From NCBI RefSeq assembly GCF_900602065.1, contig NZ_UWFN01000265.1, forward strand, positions 248,001 through 312,000: 64,000 nt of DNA. Reading direction: 5' to 3'. This document shows, in pieces, positions 56,970 to 64,000 of this stretch. Every line of letters starts with the position of its first letter. Position 1 is the first letter of the stretch. A program made the position numbers and the translations under genes. Below the pieces are notes generated by a model, which ran no database searches, was not told where the DNA came from, and saw nothing but the letters and a program-made list of their open reading frames with translations. This DNA is from Pseudomonas viridiflava (GTDB lineage: Bacteria; Pseudomonadota; Gammaproteobacteria; Pseudomonadales; Pseudomonadaceae).

Positions 56970-57505
56970 GGCACCTCCCCTATAAACTCGAACTCAGAAG
57001 GCTGCGCCGGATAAAGCAATTCACGCACCTGATCACTGAGCAGATCTTGAATACCGATCCACTGCACCAGCCCGGAGGCGTCCTCACGCACCGGCCCCAG
57101 ATAAGCAGCATCGGGGTTGTCCAGCCCGTAATCCCTGAACTCGTCTGGCGCGCATCTGAGCATGTCAGTGGCTTGTTCGATAATCAGCCCGAGCAAGCGT
57201 TTCGGTTGCCGGGCATCGACCCGATAATGCACCAGCACCAATCGCGTACTGGTGCGCGACCTGGCGCTCTGACCAAACGCCAACGCGGCCAGGTCGATGA
57301 CCGGAATCATCTGCGCACGATGGGCCAGTATGCCTGCCACCCAGTGTGGAGCCCGGGCAATGACCTTGAGAGGCAGACGAGGCAATACTTCGGCGATTTC
57401 CACCGCCTCAAGGGCGTAACGTTCATCGCCGATACGAAACAGCAGGAACAGCCTGTTCTTCGGGGCTACCGAAGAACTGCCGCGACTGACCGAGAGCTCG
57501 CTCAT
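56966..57505 (-). CDS. wspB: CheW-like coupling protein WspB
   Basis: The second CheW-type adaptor of the pathway has 179 residues: LFLLFRIGDERYALEAVEIAEVLP at the start of the fold and HWVAGILAHRAQMIPVIDLAAL later. It lies 9 bp after wspA and overlaps wspC by 4 bp. Two different CheW-like adaptors are usual in wsp operons. Confidence 0.93.
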   Translation of the reverse strand: MSELSVSRGSSSVAPKNRLFLLFRIGDERYALEAVEIAEVLPRLPLKVIARAPHWVAGILAHRAQMIPVIDLAALAFGQSARSRTSTRLVLVHYRVDARQPKRLLGLIIEQATDMLRCAPDEFRDYGLDNPDAAYLGPVREDASGLVQWIGIQDLLSDQVRELLYPAQPSEFEFIGEVP

Positions 57506-57514
57506 AGTCGGTAC

Positions 57515-59143
57515 TCAGACTTTGAAACGCGAGACGCCGCTGCGCAAACCGACCGCCACCTGACTCAACTCATCGATGGCAAAACTGGCCTGACGCAAGG
57601 ATTCCACAGTCTGGCTGCTGGCGTCGCCCAGTTGAACGAGCGCCTGGTTGATCTGCTCGGCACCGGTTGCCTGAGCCTGCATGCCTTCGTTGACCATCAG
57701 CACACGAGGTGCGAGCGCCTGTACCTGATGAATAATCTGCGTCAGCTGCTCGCCCACTTGAGTGACTTCGAACATGCCACGACGGACTTCTTCGGAAAAC
57801 TTGTCCATACCCATCACGCCAGCAGATACCGCCGACTGTATCTCACGGACCATCTGCTCGATATCGTAGGTGGCCACGGCTGTCTGGTCAGCCAGGCGGC
57901 GCACTTCGGTCGCAACCACGGCAAAACCACGGCCATACTCACCGGCTTTTTCCGCTTCAATAGCCGCGTTCAACGACAGCAAGTTGGTCTGATCGGCGAC
58001 CTTGACGATGGTCACCACCACTTGGTTGATGTTGCCTGCTTTCTCGTTAAGGATTGCCAGCTTGGCATTGACCAGATCGGCAGCGCCCATCACCTGATGC
58101 ATGGTGTCTTCCATGCGCGCCAGCCCCTGCTGGCCGGAACCGGCGAGAATAGAAGCCTGATCGGCAGCGCTGGTGACTTCAGTCATGGTGCGCACCAGAT
58201 CACGTGAAGTCGCTGCGATTTCCCGCGACGTCGCACCAATTTCAGTGGTGGTGGCAGCGGTTTCAGTGGCGGTCGCTTGTTGCTGCCGAGAGGTGGCAGC
58301 GATCTCGGTGACCGAGGTCGTGACCTGTACCGAAGAACGTTGCGCCTGAGAAACCAGACCGGTCAATTCGGTCATCATGTCGTTGAAGCCGGTTTCCACG
58401 GCACCGAACTCGTCTTTGCGATCGAGGTTGAGCCGCTTGCTCAGGTCGCCGGTACGCATGGTTTCAAGAATGCTGACGATGCGCTGCATCGGCGACATGA
58501 TCGAGCGCATCAGCAGCAGCCCGCATGCGGTGGCGGCAATGATCGCAATGAGTAAAGAAAGACCCATGCTGATCTTGGCAGCAGTCACGGCGGAGACGAT
58601 TTCGTCCGTCGCCTGATCGGCCACTTTCTTGTTGATGACAATGATGTCGTTCAGTTGCTTACGCCCTTGAGACCATACGGGCCGCGTCTGGTCGTAAAAC
58701 TCTGATTTGGCTTTTGCGTAATCACCACGTTGAAAATTGGTATGAACATCGTTAAGCAGCCGCGTGTAGGTCTCACGCTGACGCTCGAAGTCAGTAAAGT
58801 TGGCCTTGTCGGCATCATCAAAAATAGTTTGTTTGTAGTTATCGACCTGCTGCTGAAGGCGAGCTTCGAAGTCGTTGAACTGATCTTTTTCCGGTGCCGT
58901 CAGCTCGCGGCCCTGCCCTTCACCGATCAGCTCCAGAGTACGGATATAACTTTCGCCCCACGCACTGCGCAACAAGGTGCTGTAGTAAACGCCGGGCAAT
59001 GCATCGAGGCGAACTTCCTCTTCACTGGACTGGATCGCTAACAGGCGGGAAAACGAGACGACAACCATCAAGAGCATGATGGCGATAATTACGGCGAAAC
59101 TCGCCAAAATCCGTTGGCGTAAGGTCCAGTTCTTCACGGTCAT
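57515..59143 (-). CDS. wspA: Membrane chemoreceptor-like sensor WspA
   Basis: The input protein, thought to sense surface contact or envelope stress. The 542-residue MCP has TM1 (ILASFAVIIAIMLLMVVVSF), a four-helix-bundle periplasmic domain (~35-185) and TM2 (ISMGLSLLIAIIAATACGLL). A HAMP domain (RSIMSPMQRIVSILETMRTG) and the signalling hairpin with the tip NLLSLNAAIEAEKAGEYGRG follow. No NWETF-type pentapeptide is present at the C-terminus, so CheR-type binding must be direct. First gene of the operon; the promoter lies in the gap to its right. Confidence 0.94.
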   Translation of the reverse strand: MTVKNWTLRQRILASFAVIIAIMLLMVVVSFSRLLAIQSSEEEVRLDALPGVYYSTLLRSAWGESYIRTLELIGEGQGRELTAPEKDQFNDFEARLQQQVDNYKQTIFDDADKANFTDFERQRETYTRLLNDVHTNFQRGDYAKAKSEFYDQTRPVWSQGRKQLNDIIVINKKVADQATDEIVSAVTAAKISMGLSLLIAIIAATACGLLLMRSIMSPMQRIVSILETMRTGDLSKRLNLDRKDEFGAVETGFNDMMTELTGLVSQAQRSSVQVTTSVTEIAATSRQQQATATETAATTTEIGATSREIAATSRDLVRTMTEVTSAADQASILAGSGQQGLARMEDTMHQVMGAADLVNAKLAILNEKAGNINQVVVTIVKVADQTNLLSLNAAIEAEKAGEYGRGFAVVATEVRRLADQTAVATYDIEQMVREIQSAVSAGVMGMDKFSEEVRRGMFEVTQVGEQLTQIIHQVQALAPRVLMVNEGMQAQATGAEQINQALVQLGDASSQTVESLRQASFAIDELSQVAVGLRSGVSRFKV

Positions 59144-59502
59144 CCCTCAAGAGTTCAACACCGGATTTCACGCCGGGTTCAAGAAGCGGACCGACGAACG
59201 GCCCAACGCGGCCTGAGTATAGCCCAGCCTCTTACGAACTAAGGGGGTTGTTTCAGAGATAAATTAGGGTTATTCCCGCCAACCTTTGAGAATTTTCTTA
59301 CAGGGCCGAAATATCCGAATGAATGCAGGGGAAATTGGGGGTGATGCAGATGCAGGTTTTGCGCCGCTGATCCTGAATGTCGTCAACTGACGACCTGAAC
59401 GCTCTTGATTAAGATTGTGATGTTGTTTTTTCGCTTCAGCTATTCAGAGCCGGGCAACAACTTTGAACACGCCACCAAATTAGCGTCGGAAGGCTGAGTG
59501 GA

Positions 59503-59669
59503 GGTGCCGTGGTGTGGGTCGCTCGGCATGGATGCCGAGCGAGCGCCGTTGGGCCATGGATGGCCCGTCGGCGCGTGCCCACACCACGGTGCCGGAACGA
59601 AGGAACCCCTGCGAAGCAGGGGCCGTACGTCAGCGCGAATGGTTTTGGTTACTTTTGACGAAACAAAAG
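59503..59669. repeat. Structured intergenic repeat with a three-way-junction module
   Basis: The closing stem 59503-59518 pairs with 59578-59593 (14 of 16). Inside are GCTCGGCATGGATGCCGAGC (59521-59540) and GGGCCATGGATGGCCC (59551-59566), the same two-hairpin layout as in the giant palindromes. Two more hairpins follow (CCCCTGC-GAA-GCAGGGG near 59607; ACTTTTG-ACGAAA-CAAAAGT at 59651-59669). The minus-strand open frame over it (59440-59718) is a by-product. The rest of the 608-bp wspA-DUF533 gap (59144-59500) holds the wspA promoter region, with no convincing motif. Confidence 0.75.
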
Positions 59670-59751
59670 TGACCCGGCCGCCAGGACGGAACCGGACTTG
59701 GCAGCGCCATACATACAACTGCCTTCAACGCATTCAATTCACTATCTGCTT

Positions 59752-60489
59752 TTAAACCTGCGCCTGACGCACCTGTATCTCCAGCTCCGCCTTCAAAGCC
59801 GGTGCCAGCTTGAGTTGACGGGCCAGTTCGTCCAGATACGCGCGCTCCATGAAATGCTCTTCATCAACAAGCATCACACTGGCGATATACATCTCGGCCG
59901 CCATCTCAGGCGTCTTGGCAGCGCGGGCGACTTCGGCCGGGTCCAGAGGTTTGTGAAGCTCGGCATGAAGCCAGTGCTGCAACTCCTGATCACCCGTCAG
60001 CTTGGTGAATTCACCTTCGATCAACTCACGCTCGCGCTCGTCGACATGACCGTCAGATTTGGCCGCTGCCACCAGCGCACGCAGGATTGCCTGACTGTGC
60101 TCCTCGACCTGCTCAGGTGGCAGACGATCAATCGTTTGCGGCTCGCCCTGCGGTGCAGAACCCTGCTTGGCTTGCCAGTTGCCATACGCTTTATAGGCAA
60201 TCACGCCCAACGCCGCCAGGCCGCCATACGTCAGTACTTTACCGCCGACTTTGCGGGCGCCCTTGCTGCCCATCAGCAAGCCCATGGCACCTGAAGCCAG
60301 TGCCCCGCCACCCGCGCCTGACAACAGACTGCTCAAACCACCGCCACCTGCACCGCCCAGCAAGCTGCCAAGACCGCCAGCGGCAGAAGACTTTTTGCCA
60401 CCTTGCTGATGCCCTGCACCACCGGCCTTGTTCTGCAGCATTTCCTGGCCGGATTTAAGAAGTTGGTCCAGTAAGCCACGCGTGTTCAT
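59752..60489 (-). CDS. DUF533 / TerB-like protein (YebE-like)
   Basis: I chose the ATG at 60489 (MNTRGLLDQLLKSGQEMLQN), behind GGAGGC, giving 245 residues; the frame is open further but without family similarity. A Gly/Ala/Ser-rich low-complexity stretch (~25-95) leads to a hydrophobic segment (YGGLAALGVIAYKAYGNW). A TerB-like helical domain follows, with AAKSDGHVDERERELIEGEF, whose acidic residues are typical of the fold. Probably membrane-associated; function unknown. Confidence 0.82.
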   Translation of the reverse strand: MNTRGLLDQLLKSGQEMLQNKAGGAGHQQGGKKSSAAGGLGSLLGGAGGGGLSSLLSGAGGGALASGAMGLLMGSKGARKVGGKVLTYGGLAALGVIAYKAYGNWQAKQGSAPQGEPQTIDRLPPEQVEEHSQAILRALVAAAKSDGHVDERERELIEGEFTKLTGDQELQHWLHAELHKPLDPAEVARAAKTPEMAAEMYIASVMLVDEEHFMERAYLDELARQLKLAPALKAELEIQVRQAQV

Positions 60490-60707
60490 GGAAAGCCTCC
60501 ACAGACTTATTCGTTTGGTTAGGTATTGGCCAGAGTAAAACGAAGTGTGTCGGGGCTGTTGTCGGGTGTGCTTCTGGATGTTGCAACGCGACCGGCGCTC
60601 CTGCACATTAGCCAAACACTAATAAGCAATAAGCCCCGCAGCTTCGTCGTTGTTGCGCTACACCTGTTGATTACTGCCCCGATCATAATTAAATAAGAGG
60701 GATTCTG

Positions 60708-61859
60708 ATGTCAGCACATACCACCGCACTCCTGAGCGCAGCGATCAGCGCATTGATTGCCAGCGCCAGCTTGCAGGCAGCCGAAACATTCAAGACCGTC
60801 GGTGATGGTGAAGGCCAACTGGATATAGTTGCCTGGCCCGGCTACATCGAGCGCGGCGAGAGCGACAAGGCTTATGACTGGGTTACCGGGTTCGAGCAAC
60901 AAACCGGCTGCAAGGTCAACGTAAAGACGGCGGCCACCTCTGACGAAATGGTCAGCCTGATGACCAAGGGTGGTTACGACCTGGTGACGGCCTCCGGCGA
61001 CGCTTCTTTACGCCTGATCGCAGGCAAACGCGTTCAACCCATCGACCCGCAACTGATCCCGAACTGGAAAAACCTCGACCCGCGTCTCAAGGGCGGCCCT
61101 TGGTACGTGGTTGATCAGCAAACCTTCGGTACGCCCTACCAATGGGGCCCGAACGTGTTGATGTACAACACCAACGTGTTCAAGGTTCCGCCTATCAGCT
61201 GGAGTGTGGTTTTCGAGGCACAGGAGTTGCCCGACGGTAAATCCAACAAGGGCCGGGTCCAGGCCTACGACGGGCCAATCTATATGGCCGACGCAGCGCT
61301 GTATCTGAAGTCCGCCAAGCCCGAGCTGGGTATCGTCGATCCGTACCAACTCACCGAAACGCAATACGCAGCGGTGCTCGACTTGCTGCGCAAACAGCAG
61401 CCGTTGATCCATCGCTACTGGCATGACGCGACGGTCCAGATGAGTGACGTGAAAAACGAAGGCGTGGCAGCCTCCAGCTCCTGGGGCTACATGGTCAACG
61501 GCTTGAAGGCAGACAAACAACCCGTCGATTCGACCATCCCCAAAGAAGGCGCCACCGGCTGGGCCGATACCACCATGTTGCATGCTGAGGCCAAGCACCC
61601 TAACTGCGCCTATAAGTGGATGGACTGGTCGTTACAACCGAAAGTCCAGGGCGACATTGCCGCATGGTTCGGCTCCCTGCCTGCGGTGCCCGAAGCGTGC
61701 AAGGCCAGTGACCTGCTCGGCCCTCAAGGCTGTGCGACCAACGGCTTCGATCAATTCGAGCACATCGCCTTCTGGAAAACGCCGCAATCCGAAGGCGGCA
61801 AGTACGTCCCTTACAGCCGCTGGACCCAGGACTACATTGCGATTATGGGCGGCAGGTAA
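60708..61859 (+). CDS. Polyamine ABC transporter substrate-binding protein, YdcS/PotD-like
   Basis: A 383-residue periplasmic binding protein with a signal peptide ending ASLQAAETF. The fold is PotD-like (IVAWPGYIERGESDKAYDWV, YDLVTASGDASLRLIAG, QWGPNVLMYNT, GATGWADTTMLHAEAKHPNCAY), closest in style to YdcS. Cys residues in CKVNV, NCAYK, EACKAS and QGCATNG may form disulphides. First gene of an ABC operon with an ATPase and at least one permease. A REPIN-like repeat lies between it and the ATPase gene. Confidence 0.85.
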   Translation: MSAHTTALLSAAISALIASASLQAAETFKTVGDGEGQLDIVAWPGYIERGESDKAYDWVTGFEQQTGCKVNVKTAATSDEMVSLMTKGGYDLVTASGDASLRLIAGKRVQPIDPQLIPNWKNLDPRLKGGPWYVVDQQTFGTPYQWGPNVLMYNTNVFKVPPISWSVVFEAQELPDGKSNKGRVQAYDGPIYMADAALYLKSAKPELGIVDPYQLTETQYAAVLDLLRKQQPLIHRYWHDATVQMSDVKNEGVAASSSWGYMVNGLKADKQPVDSTIPKEGATGWADTTMLHAEAKHPNCAYKWMDWSLQPKVQGDIAAWFGSLPAVPEACKASDLLGPQGCATNGFDQFEHIAFWKTPQSEGGKYVPYSRWTQDYIAIMGGR

Positions 61860-61888
61860 TACCTCGCTGTCGCGAGCAAACGGGGGCC

Positions 61889-61978
61889 TGTAGGAGCGCG
61901 CTTGCCCGCGATGGCGTCAGCACAGGCAATACATTCGTCGACTGAAAGAGCGAATCGCGGGCAAGCGCGCGCCTACAA
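61889..61978. repeat. REPIN, type III
   Basis: Inverted AGCGCGCTTGCCCGCGA and its complement with a ~50-bp spacer. This is the only copy of this family in the window and lies inside an operon, between a binding-protein gene and its ATPase gene, where it could attenuate or stabilise the upstream message. Confidence 0.8.
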
Positions 61979-62038
61979 ATGCCCGCTTGCTGCGCGACGA
62001 CGAAGTTTCTGAAGGCACTCACTCACCGGAGTTCCACC

Positions 62039-63079
62039 ATGCCCCTTGCAGTCCAGTTCACCAATGTGTCCCGACAGTTTGGCGAGGTGAAGGCCGTCGA
62101 CGCCGTTTGTATCGAGATTAAGGACGGGGAATTTTTCTCTATGCTGGGGCCTTCCGGCTCGGGCAAAACGACGTGTCTGCGTTTGATTGCCGGATTCGAG
62201 CAGCCTGACACGGGTTCAATCCGCATCCACGGTGAAGAAGCCACCGGATTGCCGCCCTATCAACGCGACGTGAACACAGTGTTTCAGGACTATGCGCTGT
62301 TCCCCCATATGAATGTGCGGGACAACGTCGCCTATGGGCTGAAAGTAAAAGGCGTCGCCAGGCACGAGCGTTATGCCAAAGCCGATGAGGCCCTGACCAT
62401 GGTCGCGCTGGAGGGTTACGGCGAGCGCAAGCCAGTACAGCTTTCGGGTGGCCAACGCCAGCGTGTGGCTCTGGCCCGGGCGCTGGTCAATCGCCCCAGA
62501 GTATTGCTGCTGGATGAGCCCCTTGGCGCACTGGACTTGAAGCTGCGTGAACAGATGCAGGGCGAACTGAAAAAACTCCAGCGCCAACTGGGCATTACCT
62601 TCATTTTCGTCACTCACGACCAGACCGAGGCACTGTCGATGTCAGACCGGGTTGCGGTATTCAACAAAGGTCGCATCGAACAGGTCGATACGCCGCGTAA
62701 TCTGTACATGAACCCCGCGACGCGCTTTGTTGCCGAGTTTGTCGGCACCTCCAATGTGCTGCATGGCGATCTCGCTGCGCAATTGAGTGGTAGCCCCCAG
62801 CCCTTCTCGATTCGCCCGGAACATATCCGTTTCGCCGAGGGCCCGTTGGCCAGCCATGAGGTTGAAGTCCACGGACTGTTGCACGACATTCAGTACCAGG
62901 GCAGCACCACCCGCTACGAGCTGACGCTGGACAGCGGACAGCGTCTCAATGTCAGTCGGGCCAACAGCCAATGGCGGGATGACGGCTCGCCCTATGAAAC
63001 AGGTCGACGGCTGCAGGTGCGATGGTCTCGCGAAGCAATGGTCGTCCTCAGGGACATGCCTGTGAACGCAGGTTCGTGA
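62039..63079 (+). CDS. Polyamine ABC transporter ATP-binding protein
   Basis: The 346-residue PotA/YdcT-type ATPase starts at ATG 62039 (MPLAVQFTNVSRQFGEVKAV), behind CGGAGTT. Walker A is LGPSGSGKTTCLRL, the Q-loop is NTVFQDYALFPHM, the signature is VQLSGGQRQRVALARAL and Walker B is RVLLLDEPLGALD. The H-loop is FVTHDQTEALSM. A C-terminal TOBE-like regulatory domain follows (FSIRPEHIRFAEG, GSTTRYELTLDSG). One base separates its stop from the permease ATG. Confidence 0.93.
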   Translation: MPLAVQFTNVSRQFGEVKAVDAVCIEIKDGEFFSMLGPSGSGKTTCLRLIAGFEQPDTGSIRIHGEEATGLPPYQRDVNTVFQDYALFPHMNVRDNVAYGLKVKGVARHERYAKADEALTMVALEGYGERKPVQLSGGQRQRVALARALVNRPRVLLLDEPLGALDLKLREQMQGELKKLQRQLGITFIFVTHDQTEALSMSDRVAVFNKGRIEQVDTPRNLYMNPATRFVAEFVGTSNVLHGDLAAQLSGSPQPFSIRPEHIRFAEGPLASHEVEVHGLLHDIQYQGSTTRYELTLDSGQRLNVSRANSQWRDDGSPYETGRRLQVRWSREAMVVLRDMPVNAGS

Positions 63080-63080
63080 A

Positions 63081-64000
63081 ATGAGCCGCGCCCTGCCTCA
63101 GCCGCCAGCCACTGTCATGCGCAGGTTCTGCGACTTGCTTTATCGACGACCGAATCTGTACCTGTCGCTATTGCTGATCCCGCCGTTGATCTGGTTCGGC
63201 GCCGTGTACCTGGGTTCACTGCTCAGCCTGCTGTGGCAGGGGTTTTACACGTTCGACGACTTCAGCATGACCGTTACGCCGGACCTGACCCTGAGCAACT
63301 TCGCGGCGCTGCTGCAACCGGCAAACTTCGATGTCATCAAACGTACGCTGACAATGGCAATCGCAGTTTCCATCGCCAGCGGCATCATCGCCTTTCCCAT
63401 CGCGTATTACATGGCTCGGTATACCCGAGGCAAAACCAAAGCGTTTTTTTACATCGCCGTGATGCTGCCGATGTGGGCCAGCTACATCGTCAAGGCCTAC
63501 GCCTGGACGTTATTACTGGCCAAAGGCGGCGTGGCGCAATGGTTCATTCAGCACCTGGGGCTGGAACCGGTGTTGCAGTTCATTCTGGGGATACCCGGAG
63601 TTGGTGGCAGCACCCTGTCGACCTCGTATCTGGGGCGCTTCATGGTCTTCGTCTATATCTGGCTGCCGTTCATGATTCTGCCAATCCAGGCTTCACTGGA
63701 ACGGCTGCCGCCGACACTGTTGCAAGCCTCGGCCGATCTGGGTGCCCGCCCCTGGCAGACATTCACGCAGGTCATCCTGCCGTTAGCCATACCGGGCATC
63801 GCCGCGGGGTCGATCTTCACCTTTTCGCTGACCCTGGGTGACTTCATCGTGCCGCAACTGATCGGCCCTCCGGGTTACTTCATCGGCAGCATGGTGTATG
63901 CCCAGCAAGGCGCCATCGGCAACATGCCCATGGCAGCTGCATTCACGCTAGTGCCTATTCTGCTGATTGCCATTTACCTGTCCATCGTCAAACGACTGGG
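63081..64000 (+). CDS. ABC transporter permease, PotB/YdcU-like (3' end outside window)
   Basis: It starts at ATG 63081, one base after the ATPase gene, and is open to the window edge (306 codons). It has a long N-terminus before TM1 (LYLSLLLIPPLIWFGAVYLG), then about five more membrane segments. The cytoplasmic EAA-type loop that contacts the ATPase is ASADLGARPWQTFTQVILPL, followed by AIPGIAAGSIFTF. The second permease gene expected for such systems would lie beyond the edge. Confidence 0.92.
   Translation, partial: MSRALPQPPATVMRRFCDLLYRRPNLYLSLLLIPPLIWFGAVYLGSLLSLLWQGFYTFDDFSMTVTPDLTLSNFAALLQPANFDVIKRTLTMAIAVSIASGIIAFPIAYYMARYTRGKTKAFFYIAVMLPMWASYIVKAYAWTLLLAKGGVAQWFIQHLGLEPVLQFILGIPGVGGSTLSTSYLGRFMVFVYIWLPFMILPIQASLERLPPTLLQASADLGARPWQTFTQVILPLAIPGIAAGSIFTFSLTLGDFIVPQLIGPPGYFIGSMVYAQQGAIGNMPMAAAFTLVPILLIAIYLSIVKRL

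Noticed and set aside
59440..59718. Minus-strand 92-codon frame (MYVWRCQVRFRPGGR...).
   Set aside because: It overlaps the structured repeat and reads through its hairpins; typical spurious frame.

Overview
The window is chromosomal DNA of a Pseudomonas, most consistent with the syringae/fluorescens side of the genus. The basis is the protein sequences, the gene order and many copies of the REP sequence GGAGCTGCCGAAGGCTGCGA. As far as I can recall PAO1, gene order in several blocks matches P. aeruginosa (rseP-dxr-cdsA-uppS-frr-pyrH-tsf-rpsB / map-glnD-dapC; plsB ... mexK-mexJ / mexL-rsmJ; tsaB-adk-ppc; lptF ... lysS-prfB ... wspRFEDCBA). No database could be searched, so species is not assigned.

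Layout. 1-6.5 kb: a leftward cluster for translation, isoprenoid and envelope lipid precursors (rpsB, tsf, pyrH, frr, uppS, cdsA, dxr, 5' end of rseP). 6.7-7.5 kb: a giant (~760 bp) imperfect palindrome. 7.6-18.4 kb: map, glnD, the lysine/DAP genes dapC and dapD, an antiporter, an ArsC/Spx-like protein, and the CsdA-CsdE sulfur relay next to tcdA. 18.5-19.8 kb: an accessory-looking, less GC-rich patch whose AbrB-type membrane protein gene has an in-frame amber stop. 19.9-25.9 kb: dapE, rlmA, plsB and two uncharacterised proteins. 26-31 kb: a MexJK-type RND efflux pump with a divergent TetR regulator and a clear operator. 31-37.3 kb: rsmJ, several little-known proteins, tsaB and adk. 37.5-42.3 kb: ppc, a small conserved protein, and an envelope-stress lipoprotein operon (DUF4398-lptF) behind an AlgU-type promoter. 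42.4-46.5 kb: a leftward group with a lipoprotein hydrolase, a DUF1704/QEGLA putative metallopeptidase, a lipoprotein and a TetR regulator. 46.9-49.5 kb: lysS and prfB, the latter with its programmed +1 frameshift. 49.7-50.5 kb: a second copy of the giant palindrome. 50.5-59.1 kb: the complete wspA-B-C-D-E-F-R surface-sensing, c-di-GMP operon. 59.1-64 kb: a structured repeat, a DUF533/TerB-like protein and a YdcSTU-type polyamine ABC transporter that runs off the window.

The most interesting non-coding signal is a family of structured repeats. Two ~760-785 bp giant palindromes lie 43 kb apart. Each carries two inverted copies of a three-way-junction module (a long closing stem around two GGAT/ATCC-loop hairpins), with a hybrid REPIN at the centre. 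A fifth copy of the module, with a different but still complementary closing stem, lies at 59.5 kb. This pattern of changed sequence with kept pairing argues that the structure matters.

No tRNA, rRNA, CRISPR array, insertion sequence with transposase, or prophage gene was seen.
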